From NCBI RefSeq assembly GCF_000190635.1, contig NC_015172.1, positions 496,001 through 560,000 on the forward strand: DNA of 64,000 bases, written 5' to 3'. Positions within the stretch are counted from its first letter, which is position 1. Each line of letters opens with the position of its first letter. The notes below the pieces were generated by a model that saw only the letters and a list, made by a program, of their open reading frames with translations, was not told the origin of the DNA and did not search any database. Source of the stretch: Syntrophobotulus glycolicus DSM 8271 (GTDB taxonomy: Bacteria; Bacillota; Desulfitobacteriia; Desulfitobacteriales; Syntrophobotulaceae). A program made the position numbers and the translations under genes. Of this stretch, positions 53,052 to 60,369 are shown in pieces.

Positions 53052-53377
53052 CCATGAAGACATTGACGGGCATCGGCCTAAACAAACAGGCCCAAAGGTT
53101 CGCGAGCTCTATCCATCATGCGGCGTACAGCCTCAACGGAGCTCCGCAGACAAGGCCGATTTTCAAGTCTATCGTTGAAGGAGACGTCGTGAAGATTTAC
53201 GTCTACTTTGACGATGCGGTTGTCGGCAGCGTCTCAAACGTGCAGCTCGTCGACAATGACGGCGATGTGGTCGCGCTGACCGACAGGGTCTTTACGAAAC
53301 CACAAAGCAAGGGGCTCTATGTAGCCTTTAAGTACCGCTTTACAGAAATGGAGGTTGAAAGTGTTGAATCCTTATAG
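53048..53377 (+). CDS. Hypothetical tail protein
   Basis: 109 residues; start ATG behind AAAGGAGATGA, overlapping the previous stop. Beta-rich (IVEGDVVKIYVYFDDAVVGSVSNVQLVDNDGDVVAL). No family recognised. Confidence 0.65.
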   Translation: MTMKTLTGIGLNKQAQRFASSIHHAAYSLNGAPQTRPIFKSIVEGDVVKIYVYFDDAVVGSVSNVQLVDNDGDVVALTDRVFTKPQSKGLYVAFKYRFTEMEVESVESL

Positions 53378-53675
53378 CAAAGTCGGATGGAAAGACCATG
53401 TCGTCGACGAGGAAACGGGCGAAGTCATCCAGAACGGGACGCCGCTGAGCGAGAACAATCTCGGTCATATGGACGACGGCATCCAGGCAGTCACCGCGCA
53501 GACCATAACTCAGGATGCCTCTATTGCACAGCTTCAGGCTGAGCTCAAGGTCGTCAAGGATGCAACCTTGAATAATATGACCAACAACGTGTTTATTGAG
53601 AACTTCAGCTCGCTCAGCAACATCAAGCTCAGCAACGGCATCTATGACCCGGTGGCGCGGAAAATCTATGTATAA
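53361..53675 (+). CDS. Short tail-fibre-type protein
   Basis: 104 residues, GTG 53361 or TTG 53364 after GGAGGTTGAAA. The opening NPYSKVGWKDHVVDEETGEVIQNGTPLSENNLGHMDDGI is common at the N-terminus of Firmicute phage fibre proteins, followed by a coiled coil (ITQDASIAQLQAELKVVKDATL). It stops where a long fibre would go on, directly before the DGR. Confidence 0.7.
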   Translation: MLNPYSKVGWKDHVVDEETGEVIQNGTPLSENNLGHMDDGIQAVTAQTITQDASIAQLQAELKVVKDATLNNMTNNVFIENFSSLSNIKLSNGIYDPVARKIYV

Positions 53676-53706
53676 AGTGGCGTGCCCGAGGAGGGAGCTG
53701 AGCTGC

Positions 53707-53937
53707 ATGATAGGGAACTTGTTCAGTGAATTGGTTCCTTTATGCGACGGTGATTGCTCCGGCCTCAAGGATGATGACTTCATCATCTCCGGCATCATCA
53801 CAGGGACAGACAAGAAAGCGACAATCAAGCTCACCGACTACGGATGCGAGTATTACGGAGACGTCCAAGAACTTGAGAGATTGCGGGAAAAGAGGTGTTT
53901 GATTCGTGGAGCCTTCCATGCTTCAGAAGAAAGCTGA
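53707..53937 (+). CDS. Small protein upstream of avd, unknown
   Basis: 76 residues, ATG after GAGGAGGGAGCTG. Beta-rich (FIISGIITGTDKKATIKLTDYGCEYYGDV) with two early Cys. No family recognised. Overlaps the avd start by about 30 bases, so it may belong to the DGR transcript. Confidence 0.6.
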   Translation: MIGNLFSELVPLCDGDCSGLKDDDFIISGIITGTDKKATIKLTDYGCEYYGDVQELERLREKRCLIRGAFHASEES

Positions 53938-54253
53938 AATCTTCCTTGACAGGATTTATCCCCTTTTGAGGAACTTCCCGCAGTCCGAGAAGTTTTGCCT
54001 CTGCCAAGAGATAAAACAGGCATGTTACAGGGTCATCCGAAACACTATGATGTACAGCGCACTCAAGACGGATGACCGCATCCATTACCTCCGGGAGGTG
54101 GACGCAGACCTGAAGCTCCTGCTCATTCATTTTGGGATGGCGAGGAATCAGAAGTACATCACCCAAAAGAAAGCCTATGAGCTGCAAGAGAAAATCTCCG
54201 AGCTCGGGCGCATATGCGGGGGTCTGATAAAGGCCCACTACGGGAAAAAGTAA
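53906..54253 (+). CDS. avd: DGR accessory variability determinant (Avd)
   Basis: 115 residues from GTG 53906 (or 111 from ATG 53918). An all-helical four-helix-bundle pattern with basic faces (FLDRIYPLLRNFPQSEKFCLCQEIKQACYRVIRNTM, ADLKLLLIHFGMARNQKYITQKKAYELQEKISELGRICGGLIK) is typical of bAvd. Avd pentamers bind the RT and template RNA and are needed for mutagenic homing. It lies 26 bases before the template repeat. Confidence 0.88.
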   Translation: MEPSMLQKKAEIFLDRIYPLLRNFPQSEKFCLCQEIKQACYRVIRNTMMYSALKTDDRIHYLREVDADLKLLLIHFGMARNQKYITQKKAYELQEKISELGRICGGLIKAHYGKK

Positions 54254-54278
54254 CTACTCACAGGGTTGTCCCTGTTTG

Positions 54279-54372
54279 ACCGCTAACCGTGCGATTCGCG
54301 GCTACAATTCGGCCCGCTATTGGAACAACAATGGGCAGTCGAATCGCAACGACAACGTCGGCTGGCGGCCCG
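54279..54372 (+). repeat. DGR template repeat (TR)
   Basis: 94 nt matching 56152-56245 except at five places, all A here: VR has C, C, T, C and T in their stead. 22 of the 94 bases are A, mostly in AAC/AAT codons, which give the widest amino-acid choice when A is changed. The 3' end is GC-rich and unchanged (GTCGGCTGGCGGCCCG), as expected for the initiation site. In the VR frame the TR goes on to A-L-stop (TAA at 54378). Confidence 0.96.
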
Positions 54373-54389
54373 CCCTGTAAGTCTTTCGT

Positions 54390-54413
54390 CCGATGCGGTC
54401 ACGGCTTCATCGG
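54390..54413 (+). other. Small hairpin after the TR
   Basis: CCGATG/CATCGG (54390-54395 and 54408-54413) with a 12-base loop, 17 bases after the TR. May be part of the structured template RNA that RT and Avd bind; tentative. Confidence 0.4.
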
Positions 54414-54521
54414 CGAGTCCTTGTTATACTTCAAGGGAGGGGCAATCCTTCACTGTGGAAACGGTGTAAACACATGAACAATGTCATAACTGCCAAGCCG
54501 CTTCATGAAAGGGATGCCATT

Positions 54522-55640
54522 ATGACGAACACTACTAAAAGCCCGCTGTTTGACGCAGTTGTTGACTACGACAACATAGCGAAAGGATACCGTGAGACAC
54601 AACGAGGAGCGCGGAAATTCCAAAAGGAAGCCGTCATCTTCGATATGTGCAGGGAGAGGAATCTCGTCCACTTGTGGCGAGACCTCAAGGATGAAGAATA
54701 TGAGGTCGGGAAGTACATTCGATTCAAGGTTTTCGAGCCGAAAGAGAGAAATATCTCCGCTCCTCATATTCGGGACAAGACCGTGCAATTCGCGGTTCAC
54801 AGCGTTCTCAAGGAAGTCTATAAGCCGGTATTTATCAAAGGCTCGTTTGCTTGCCAAGAGGACAAAGGGAATCACAGGGCGGTCGAACACCTTCAGCATA
54901 ACATGAGGTTGTGCAAATGGAAGCACGGCGGAGGATGGATTCTCAAAATAGATGTCAAAAAGTTCTTTTACTCTATCGACAGGGACATCCTGAAGAGAAT
55001 CCTTCAAAAGAAAATCAAGGACGAAAAACTTCTCCGGCTCCTTAACAAAATCATTGACTCAAGCCCGGAAGGAGAAAAAGGAATACCGCTCGGGAACGTG
55101 ACCTCGCAGGACATGGCGAACATCTACCTCGACAAGCTCGACCAGTATTGCGTGAGGTTCCTCAAGGTGAAGTATTACACCCGGTACATGGACGATGTTT
55201 GCATCGTGACGCCAACGAAGGAACAGGCCCAGGAGTACCTCAAAAAAATCAAGACGTTCCTTGAGGAGCGACTCGGGCTTGAGACTAACCAAAAGACCAA
55301 GATTTTCCCGTTGGAGCAGGGCGTCAATGCCTATGGCTTCAAAATCTGGACGACTCACCGCCTATTGAGGGATAAATCAAAACAGGCGATGAAGCGACGC
55401 ATTAAGCGTATGGACGAAAAGCAAAAGGCCGGGGAAATGACCAAGAAGGAAGTCGTTCAGGCCGTGAGCTCATGGCTCGGATATGCACGCTGGTCATGCA
55501 GCTTCAACCTCTGCAAGAAGATTTTCGCACCATACCCCTATATCAAAGTGGAAGGAGAGATTTATTTTGGCAGAATATCTCGGAACAATCAATCTCGGCG
55601 GCCTGTACAAGAGCGGAGTAATCCAACCTCGCCCCACTAA
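54522..55640 (+). CDS. DGR reverse transcriptase
   Basis: 372 residues from ATG 54522 (AAAGGGATGCC upstream); ATG 54474 is an alternative. RT motifs in order: D144 in LKIDVKKFFYSID, L190-G191-N192-V193-T194-S195-Q196 (the LGxxxSQ form typical of DGR RTs, where group II introns have QGxxxSP), Y222-M223-D224-D225 catalytic box, then thumb-like C-terminus (GVNAYGFKIW, SWLGYARWS). No maturase or endonuclease domain. It copies TR RNA with errors opposite adenine. Confidence 0.95.
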   Translation: MTNTTKSPLFDAVVDYDNIAKGYRETQRGARKFQKEAVIFDMCRERNLVHLWRDLKDEEYEVGKYIRFKVFEPKERNISAPHIRDKTVQFAVHSVLKEVYKPVFIKGSFACQEDKGNHRAVEHLQHNMRLCKWKHGGGWILKIDVKKFFYSIDRDILKRILQKKIKDEKLLRLLNKIIDSSPEGEKGIPLGNVTSQDMANIYLDKLDQYCVRFLKVKYYTRYMDDVCIVTPTKEQAQEYLKKIKTFLEERLGLETNQKTKIFPLEQGVNAYGFKIWTTHRLLRDKSKQAMKRRIKRMDEKQKAGEMTKKEVVQAVSSWLGYARWSCSFNLCKKIFAPYPYIKVEGEIYFGRISRNNQSRRPVQERSNPTSPH

Positions 55641-57435
55641 ACCGTGGCGCATCAGCTCCGCGCCGACAGGTCAGAGTACAGTCGGAGACATTGCCGACTT
55701 TAACACCTTGACCACGATGTCAAGCTGGACTATCGGCAACACTCCGGGAACTGAAGCGAATCAGCTCAAATGGCACAAAATCAAGGACGGAGACAAGACC
55801 CTTCTTATTTGTGACAGGGTCATCCTGGCTAATGTGTCGTGGGACGACCTCAACGGCGACAATCGTATTTTTGGCAAAACCATCACTATTGACGGGGCCG
55901 AGTACAAGCTGAGAGCTCTGACGGGCGGCAGCAACTACAGGAGCGGAACGGACGCCTACTCCGGCGGTTCTCCGGCTACAAACGAGTGGGACAGATTCGT
56001 CACCCGCGAGGAGGTCATCACAGGGCTCCCTGCTCCCACTTCGGCAGACCTTGACTCTACCCTTGCAACGGCTGACTACACGAGCACTCATGGCGATTTT
56101 TGGCATTGGGCGGGTATGTATTCATGGTGTCAAGAGACCTACACAGGCAACACCGCTACCCGTGCGCTTCGCGGCTACATTTCGGCCCGCTATTGGAACA
56201 ACAATGGGCAGTCGAATCGCACCGACATCGTCGGCTGGCGGCCCGTCCTTGAAGTACTGAATACTGCCCCATTGATTTCTGACATAGACCGAAATCTCGG
56301 GGACAAAAACGCGGACTTTGTAATCACCTACACGGTCAATGACACCGATGCGTCCGACGTGCTCACAGTAACGGAATACCGCGACGGCGTGCAGACAAAC
56401 ACCTTCACGAATGCAGTCCGGGGGCAAACATACAGCATCAACGTCCCGGTCACAAGCCTCAGCCTCGGCACTCATACCGTCTCCGTAACGGTCAATGACG
56501 GCAAGGGCGGCACGGCTACAAGAGTATGGACGTTCCAAAGAGTGAACGCAGCTCCGACCGTCTCGGGAAGTGACCAAAACCTCGGGGATAAAAACCTCGG
56601 CTTTCAGATTGAGTACACGGTTAATGACACGGACGGAGACACACTGACAGTTGTCGAGAAACTCAATACTGAAACGCTCAGAACGATAAACAACGCCCCG
56701 AAAGGACAGACGCTCACGCTTGAAATCACGAACGAAAAGCTCTTCAGCTTAGCTCTCAACTCGGTCAACACGGCTCGGATTGAGGTCAGCGACGGCAAGG
56801 GTGGCACGGCGTACAGGACATACACTTTCAAGCGCGTAAACGCCGCGCCGAGCATCTCGGGAGTGGATGAAGACCTCGGTCAACAGACGGGAGCCTTCTC
56901 AAAGACCTACATTGTGAACGACGTCGAAGGCGATGCGGTGATTATCACCGAAAAAATTGACGATACTGTCATCCGAGCATACACCGCAGAGCTCGGCACA
57001 GAGGCCACAATCACCCTCACGGAGGAAAAGTGGCTCATGCTGACAAACGGGTCACACTCCCTCAAGATTGAGGCTGTAGACACCAATTTTGCGACGTCGA
57101 TTAGAGTCTTCAACTTCAGCAAGAACGAGACGGAAATCCTGTTCGAGTTCCCGACTCCGTTCGAGACCGATGCGATGGCAACCAAAGTCCTTGTCACTCC
57201 AACATGGCACATCGAGGGCGCGGAGGCCTACGTGTACGCTTGTAATAACGCTTTTGACGACAATCCGACATGGGAAGACATCACAGCGCAGGTCTTCATC
57301 AACCGAGTCTATAACTTCATCAATGCGGAGAAAACGGCGACAAGATGGGGCGTAAACATCCGCTTCCATATTGTCAAAAACCCCGGATATGAAGGCGAAG
57401 TCTCAATAAATGGATTTGGAGGTGCGTTTGAGTAA
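55567..57435 (+). CDS. DGR target: tail-fibre-like variable protein with Ig-like repeats
   Basis: 622 residues from TTG 55567, preceded by AAGGAG with nine bases between; the longer frame from 55483 lies inside the RT gene. Residues 1-about 230: N-terminal part and C-type-lectin-like fold ending in the variable region (196-227; RYWNNNGQSNRTDIVGWRP). Three about 95-residue Ig-like repeats follow, each starting NTAP/NAAP + (S/T)-(I/V)-S-x-x-D-x-(D/N)-L-G, then a C-terminal domain of about 105 residues (PTWHIEGAEAYVYACNNAFDDNPTWEDITAQ). It probably forms the receptor-binding fibre; varied residues would change the host surface it binds. Confidence 0.9.
   Translation: MAEYLGTINLGGLYKSGVIQPRPTKPWRISSAPTGQSTVGDIADFNTLTTMSSWTIGNTPGTEANQLKWHKIKDGDKTLLICDRVILANVSWDDLNGDNRIFGKTITIDGAEYKLRALTGGSNYRSGTDAYSGGSPATNEWDRFVTREEVITGLPAPTSADLDSTLATADYTSTHGDFWHWAGMYSWCQETYTGNTATRALRGYISARYWNNNGQSNRTDIVGWRPVLEVLNTAPLISDIDRNLGDKNADFVITYTVNDTDASDVLTVTEYRDGVQTNTFTNAVRGQTYSINVPVTSLSLGTHTVSVTVNDGKGGTATRVWTFQRVNAAPTVSGSDQNLGDKNLGFQIEYTVNDTDGDTLTVVEKLNTETLRTINNAPKGQTLTLEITNEKLFSLALNSVNTARIEVSDGKGGTAYRTYTFKRVNAAPSISGVDEDLGQQTGAFSKTYIVNDVEGDAVIITEKIDDTVIRAYTAELGTEATITLTEEKWLMLTNGSHSLKIEAVDTNFATSIRVFNFSKNETEILFEFPTPFETDAMATKVLVTPTWHIEGAEAYVYACNNAFDDNPTWEDITAQVFINRVYNFINAEKTATRWGVNIRFHIVKNPGYEGEVSINGFGGAFE
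56152..56245 (+). repeat. DGR variable repeat (VR)
   Basis: 94 nt, in frame, residues 196-227 of the fibre protein. Compared with the TR five codons differ: N to T, I to L, N to I, N to T, N to I, all by change of a template A. No other base differs. The unchanged 3' end is the likely initiation-of-homing site. Confidence 0.96.
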
Positions 57436-57623
57436 TGCCTGAATTGTTAAATCCAAAGCCTCTCTCTGAAATCAAGAGGGAAAAGGTAGAAAAGGCCCAA
57501 GAACTAAATATCGACCTCTATGAGGCCGTGGCCGGACTGTTTGAGGAATTGCTTGAAGCAAATGCAAGGATTGCCGCGCTTGAAGAGCGTGTCAATACAC
57601 TAACACAAGGAGGCGGGCAGTAA
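57435..57623 (+). CDS. Small coiled-coil protein downstream of the fibre
   Basis: 62 residues: helix with heptads (LFEELLEANARIAALEERVNTLTQ). Start overlaps the fibre stop (TAATG), so translation is coupled. May be a fibre chaperone or trimerisation aid; unproven. Confidence 0.65.
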   Translation: MPELLNPKPLSEIKREKVEKAQELNIDLYEAVAGLFEELLEANARIAALEERVNTLTQGGGQ

Positions 57624-57760
57624 TGGCAGCAGTCAAGAATTACATGATTCCCGTATACGCTGCACTCATTAAGAGGGAGAAAAGGGACATCGAGTCCCTC
57701 CCTGAAGAGTACATCGTCCCGGTGGCTGAGTATCTGGCGGCTGAAGTGGAAGGCGCATAG
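57623..57760 (+). CDS. CD1375-like small phage protein
   Basis: 45 residues, start overlapping the previous stop (TAATG) behind AAGGAGGCGGGCAG. Pattern YMIPVYAALIKREKRDIESLPEEYIVPVAEYL fits the small CD1375 family found at the end of Firmicute phage tail operons. Function unknown. Last prophage gene. Confidence 0.7.
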   Translation: MAAVKNYMIPVYAALIKREKRDIESLPEEYIVPVAEYLAAEVEGA

Positions 57761-57916
57761 ACCGCTTAAACCGGGCAAGACAAAAGGAGGGGCGGCCTCG
57801 CGGCTGCTCCCTCCCGGATGTCTTAAATGGCCTCGCTCTTTTGCATGAATCACCCCCTCCGGGGCGGTCGATGCAAGCGAACGATACCTCGGAAATACTT
57901 CTGAGAAACGGTGTAA

Positions 57917-57960
57917 TTTTTGCCAAAAATCTTGTCCCTTTTTGCCAAAAATTTTGTCCG
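57917..57960. repeat. Tandem 22-bp repeats at the right prophage end (transposase sites)
   Basis: TTTTTGCCAAAAATCTTGTCC and TTTTTGCCAAAAATTTTGTCC follow each other at a period of exactly 22 bases (57917-57938, 57939-57960), with two differences. The outer one is part of the inverted terminal repeat. Like R1/R2 of Mu, they probably bind MuA. Between the last gene and here lies about 155 bases with a GC-rich GGAGGG...CCCTCC hairpin. Confidence 0.8.
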
Positions 57961-57966
57961 GCTACA
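57930..57966 (-). repeat. Right terminal inverted repeat of the prophage
   Basis: Reverse complement begins TGTAGCCGGACAAAATTTTT; matches the left end at 28 of 37 positions. The last base, 57966, is the host junction (attR). Confidence 0.88.
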
Positions 57967-58420
57967 TAAATGCGCTTATATATTTGTTATATATAACAGC
58001 GCTCTCCCTATCTGAAAAAAATTCTTTGACCTTAGTTATTTTTTGTTGGACATTTTTATCCGAAGCCGAATAATTTTCAAAAATACGAACTGGAAAATAT
58101 CTCAATATACTTTTGAATCCTGATTCAGTCAATAAATTTTCAATTTGGGCATAATCATTTTTTGTGCCGGCCAATGCAATGATTATTGTTATTTCCTCTT
58201 TTTCTGCTTTTGTAAATTTTTCTTCAAGCTGTTTTGGGGGTATTACAGGAATGTTATCGTACATTTTCCCTTCGAATGTGTTTTTATCGAAAAAGAATTT
58301 GACGTAAATGTGATTGTTTTTTAATATTTGATAAAGCTGTTTTCCCGCCCTGCCGTTGCCGTATATCACTACAGCCTTGCCAGATAGGCTTTCTATAAGA
58401 TCACTACTATCCCCGTTCAA
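57967..58420 (-). pseudogene. FkbM-type methyltransferase-like gene, truncated at the prophage right end
   Basis: 151 host-coded residues, TTG start behind GGAGATGGGG; the frame ends in the prophage end (ATG-TAG). An N-terminal Rossmann-like domain (AVVIYGNGRAGKQLYQILKNN, VKFFFDKNTFEGKMYDNIPVI, ITIIIALAGTKNDYAQIENLL) matches that of the two FkbM genes upstream, and the last part (SDRESAVIYNKYISAF) aligns with their hinge before the methyltransferase domain. So the whole catalytic domain is missing. It could also be a complete small sugar-binding protein with a lost tail. Confidence 0.8.
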
Positions 58421-58496
58421 TTTTCCCCATCTCCTGTTTCATTATTTTATGTCATATCAAATTTAAACCGAACAGTCTTAAAAGCTCTGCTCTATT

Positions 58497-60305
58497 TTAT
58501 TCTATTGGTTTAATCAATTCGCCCGCAAAGTAAATATTTTGAACATTAGGATAGGTATGCTTTATAATATCGTAAATTTCACTTGCCACTGATGTAGATA
58601 TGGGAATAATAACTGATTTTATATTCATTGAACGGATTACTTCGGGAGAGTAAACCTTTTTCCCAAATATCTCGTTACCTTGTTTAAACGGAGAAGAGTC
58701 TACTATGTAAGCATCAGTACTTTGCAATGAAGGAGCCTTTGCAAAAACATTTACAAGCGTGTACGTCACCGGCCAGACTGCAACCTTTCCTCTTTTCAAA
58801 AGGAGCTTTATATTATCATCAAATGTATTGTCAATATAATCTGCAACTAAAATGTTCATCACTTTTTTGCAGTCGCCGCAAACAATATTAGTCATAGGCC
58901 AGAACACGTCAAGATTAGTCCACTTGTTTTCACTTTCACAATTAGGGCATGAGCTTATGATATCCACCTTTCCATAACTTTTATAATGAATTTTGACATT
59001 GCTTTTGAAATTAATTCTGTTTGGAGAGATGGTATCAAGTTTTTGGGAAAGCTGTTTAAATTCGTCGTCAGACATTTTGGAAACATTAATATATGGGCAC
59101 CCATCCTTGATATATTGAACTTTATCTTTAATTATGCCCTTTTCGCAAGCAACCTTATAAAGATATGAACCCGGATAAACCACAATCCAGTGCAGATGAA
59201 TTTGATATTGTGGATGCGCCTCCCACCATCTTATGGTGTTGCTTGCCGTCTCAAGGGTTTCCTCAAGGTCACCAAAGATAAAATTACCCTGCGCGTTGAG
59301 CCCAACTTCATACAAAATAGATAATGCGTTGTCTATCTGTTCAATAGTAATATTTTTACGCATACTTTTTAATATCCGGTTATCCGCACTTTCAAGTCCG
59401 AGATTAACTGACAGGCAGCCACTATCCCTCAGCATTGTAGCTAGTTCCTTGCTCACAATATCAACTCGCAGGGAAACAATCCAACCAATGTTGTACTGTT
59501 TTATGCGTTTGCAAAATTCAGCCGCATATTCAAAATTCCGAGCAAAAAGTTCGTCGGTAATTGCCAAATTATTTATCGTATAATTGCTAATCAGATAATC
59601 AAGCTCGGTAAATACACTGTCAAGTGAGCGCTGACGATATTTTGAACCGCTTGGATGAAAGCAGAAGGTACAGTTATAAGGGCAAGATCTACCAAATGTC
59701 ATGGTAAGTACATTACTGTCCATAAAAGAATAGATATCCGATGGTTTCTTTGAAAGAACTTCACCATACTCAAATCCCTCATAGTCCGGATATGGCAATG
59801 AGTCAAGATCCATAATTTCTTTTCTCGGTTTAGTAATAGACCACTCAGTGCCGTTATGAAATACGATTCCATCAACGAGAGTTAGGTCCGTATGATTCTC
59901 TAACACCCCTGCAAGCTCACACATGGTTATTTCTCCTTCTCCGATAACTCCATAATCGGCAGTCTCTAGTGCTTGCATCCCCGGAATAGGGTCGCTCGTA
60001 ATAATCCCGCCGCCGACAATTGTGATAATGTCCGACTTGATAGATTTTGCGGTGTCTACTATTTCTTTAAGCATGTTATATTGCGAAGTCAGTCCACCAA
60101 CTGTAATAACATCAATGTCATTATTGAGTATCGTCTGCTTTAAGATATCTAAGGGGGTCTCCTTATAATTAAGATTAAGCGTAGTAACATTGCGCCCGCT
60201 AGCTTTAAGGCTTGACGATACATAGGCTGTCCCTATAGGAAATATATAATACTGATCCTTTATTTGTGTAATTTGCGGCATTACAATTAAGTAATTTAAG
60301 TTCAT
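58497..60305 (-). CDS. B12-binding radical SAM protein
   Basis: 602 residues from the ATG behind AAGGAGAATATC. N-terminal cobalamin-binding Rossmann domain (about 1-135; PIGTAYVSSSLKASGRNVTTLNL, ITIVGGGIITSDP), radical SAM core with CPYNCTFC (CxxxCxxC) near 200-410, zinc-ribbon-like CPNC...CGDC at about 450-490, and a C-terminal Rossmann-like half-domain (SVIIPISTSVASEIYDIIKHTYP). May methylate or rearrange an unreactive carbon, perhaps of a sugar or lipid made in this operon. Substrate unknown. Confidence 0.88.
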   Translation of the reverse strand: MNLNYLIVMPQITQIKDQYYIFPIGTAYVSSSLKASGRNVTTLNLNYKETPLDILKQTILNNDIDVITVGGLTSQYNMLKEIVDTAKSIKSDIITIVGGGIITSDPIPGMQALETADYGVIGEGEITMCELAGVLENHTDLTLVDGIVFHNGTEWSITKPRKEIMDLDSLPYPDYEGFEYGEVLSKKPSDIYSFMDSNVLTMTFGRSCPYNCTFCFHPSGSKYRQRSLDSVFTELDYLISNYTINNLAITDELFARNFEYAAEFCKRIKQYNIGWIVSLRVDIVSKELATMLRDSGCLSVNLGLESADNRILKSMRKNITIEQIDNALSILYEVGLNAQGNFIFGDLEETLETASNTIRWWEAHPQYQIHLHWIVVYPGSYLYKVACEKGIIKDKVQYIKDGCPYINVSKMSDDEFKQLSQKLDTISPNRINFKSNVKIHYKSYGKVDIISSCPNCESENKWTNLDVFWPMTNIVCGDCKKVMNILVADYIDNTFDDNIKLLLKRGKVAVWPVTYTLVNVFAKAPSLQSTDAYIVDSSPFKQGNEIFGKKVYSPEVIRSMNIKSVIIPISTSVASEIYDIIKHTYPNVQNIYFAGELIKPIE

Positions 60306-60369
60306 GATATTCTCCTTAATTCTCCGTATCTTGCTTATTACCAAATTAATAACAAATTGCCAGCTTCAG

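Larger units (their letters stand above)
24356..57966 (+). mobile_element. Complete Mu-like transposable prophage carrying a diversity-generating retroelement
   Basis: Ends start with TGTA on both sides (TGTA at 24356, TACA ending at 57966) and share a 37-bp imperfect inverted repeat. The 33,611-bp interior has Mu order: repressor, early genes, transposase A, B, Gam, GemA, lysis, Mor, then head, tail and baseplate genes, all on the plus strand except the repressor, one small early gene and one membrane-protein gene. Every core module of a Mu-type myophage is present without obvious decay. The flanking 5-bp sequences differ (CAGGC, TAAAT), so no target duplication is seen. The prophage is clearly richer in GC than both flanks. 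Confidence 0.96.

Noticed and set aside
54289-54477. Open frame across the template repeat as a gene
   Set aside because: It is a different phase from the VR, has no ribosome site and is explained by the non-coding TR.
54393-54521. Upstream extension of the RT frame as part of the protein
   Set aside because: It begins in the TR-flanking RNA and lacks a ribosome site; the ATG at 54522 has AAAGGGATGCC upstream and begins the conserved part.
55483-55566. Upstream Met as start of the DGR target protein
   Set aside because: These codons lie within the RT gene and give a low-complexity sequence; the TTG at 55567 has AAGGAG at a good distance.
54522-55640. Group II intron or retron reverse transcriptase
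   Set aside because: No maturase or endonuclease domain and no retron RNA pattern; LGNVTSQ, adjacent Avd and the A-specific TR/VR pair point to a DGR.
56051-56260. Second VR-like frame inside the target gene
   Set aside because: Only a shadow frame of the same VR; no further copy of the TR was found elsewhere in the window.
57917-57960. Two near-identical 22-bp repeats as a CRISPR start
   Set aside because: No spacers between them; they abut exactly and belong to the transposon end.
24356-57966. Prophage as a lambda-type element integrated by an integrase at an att site
   Set aside because: No tyrosine or serine integrase is present; the MuA/MuB genes and TGTA ends explain the mobility.
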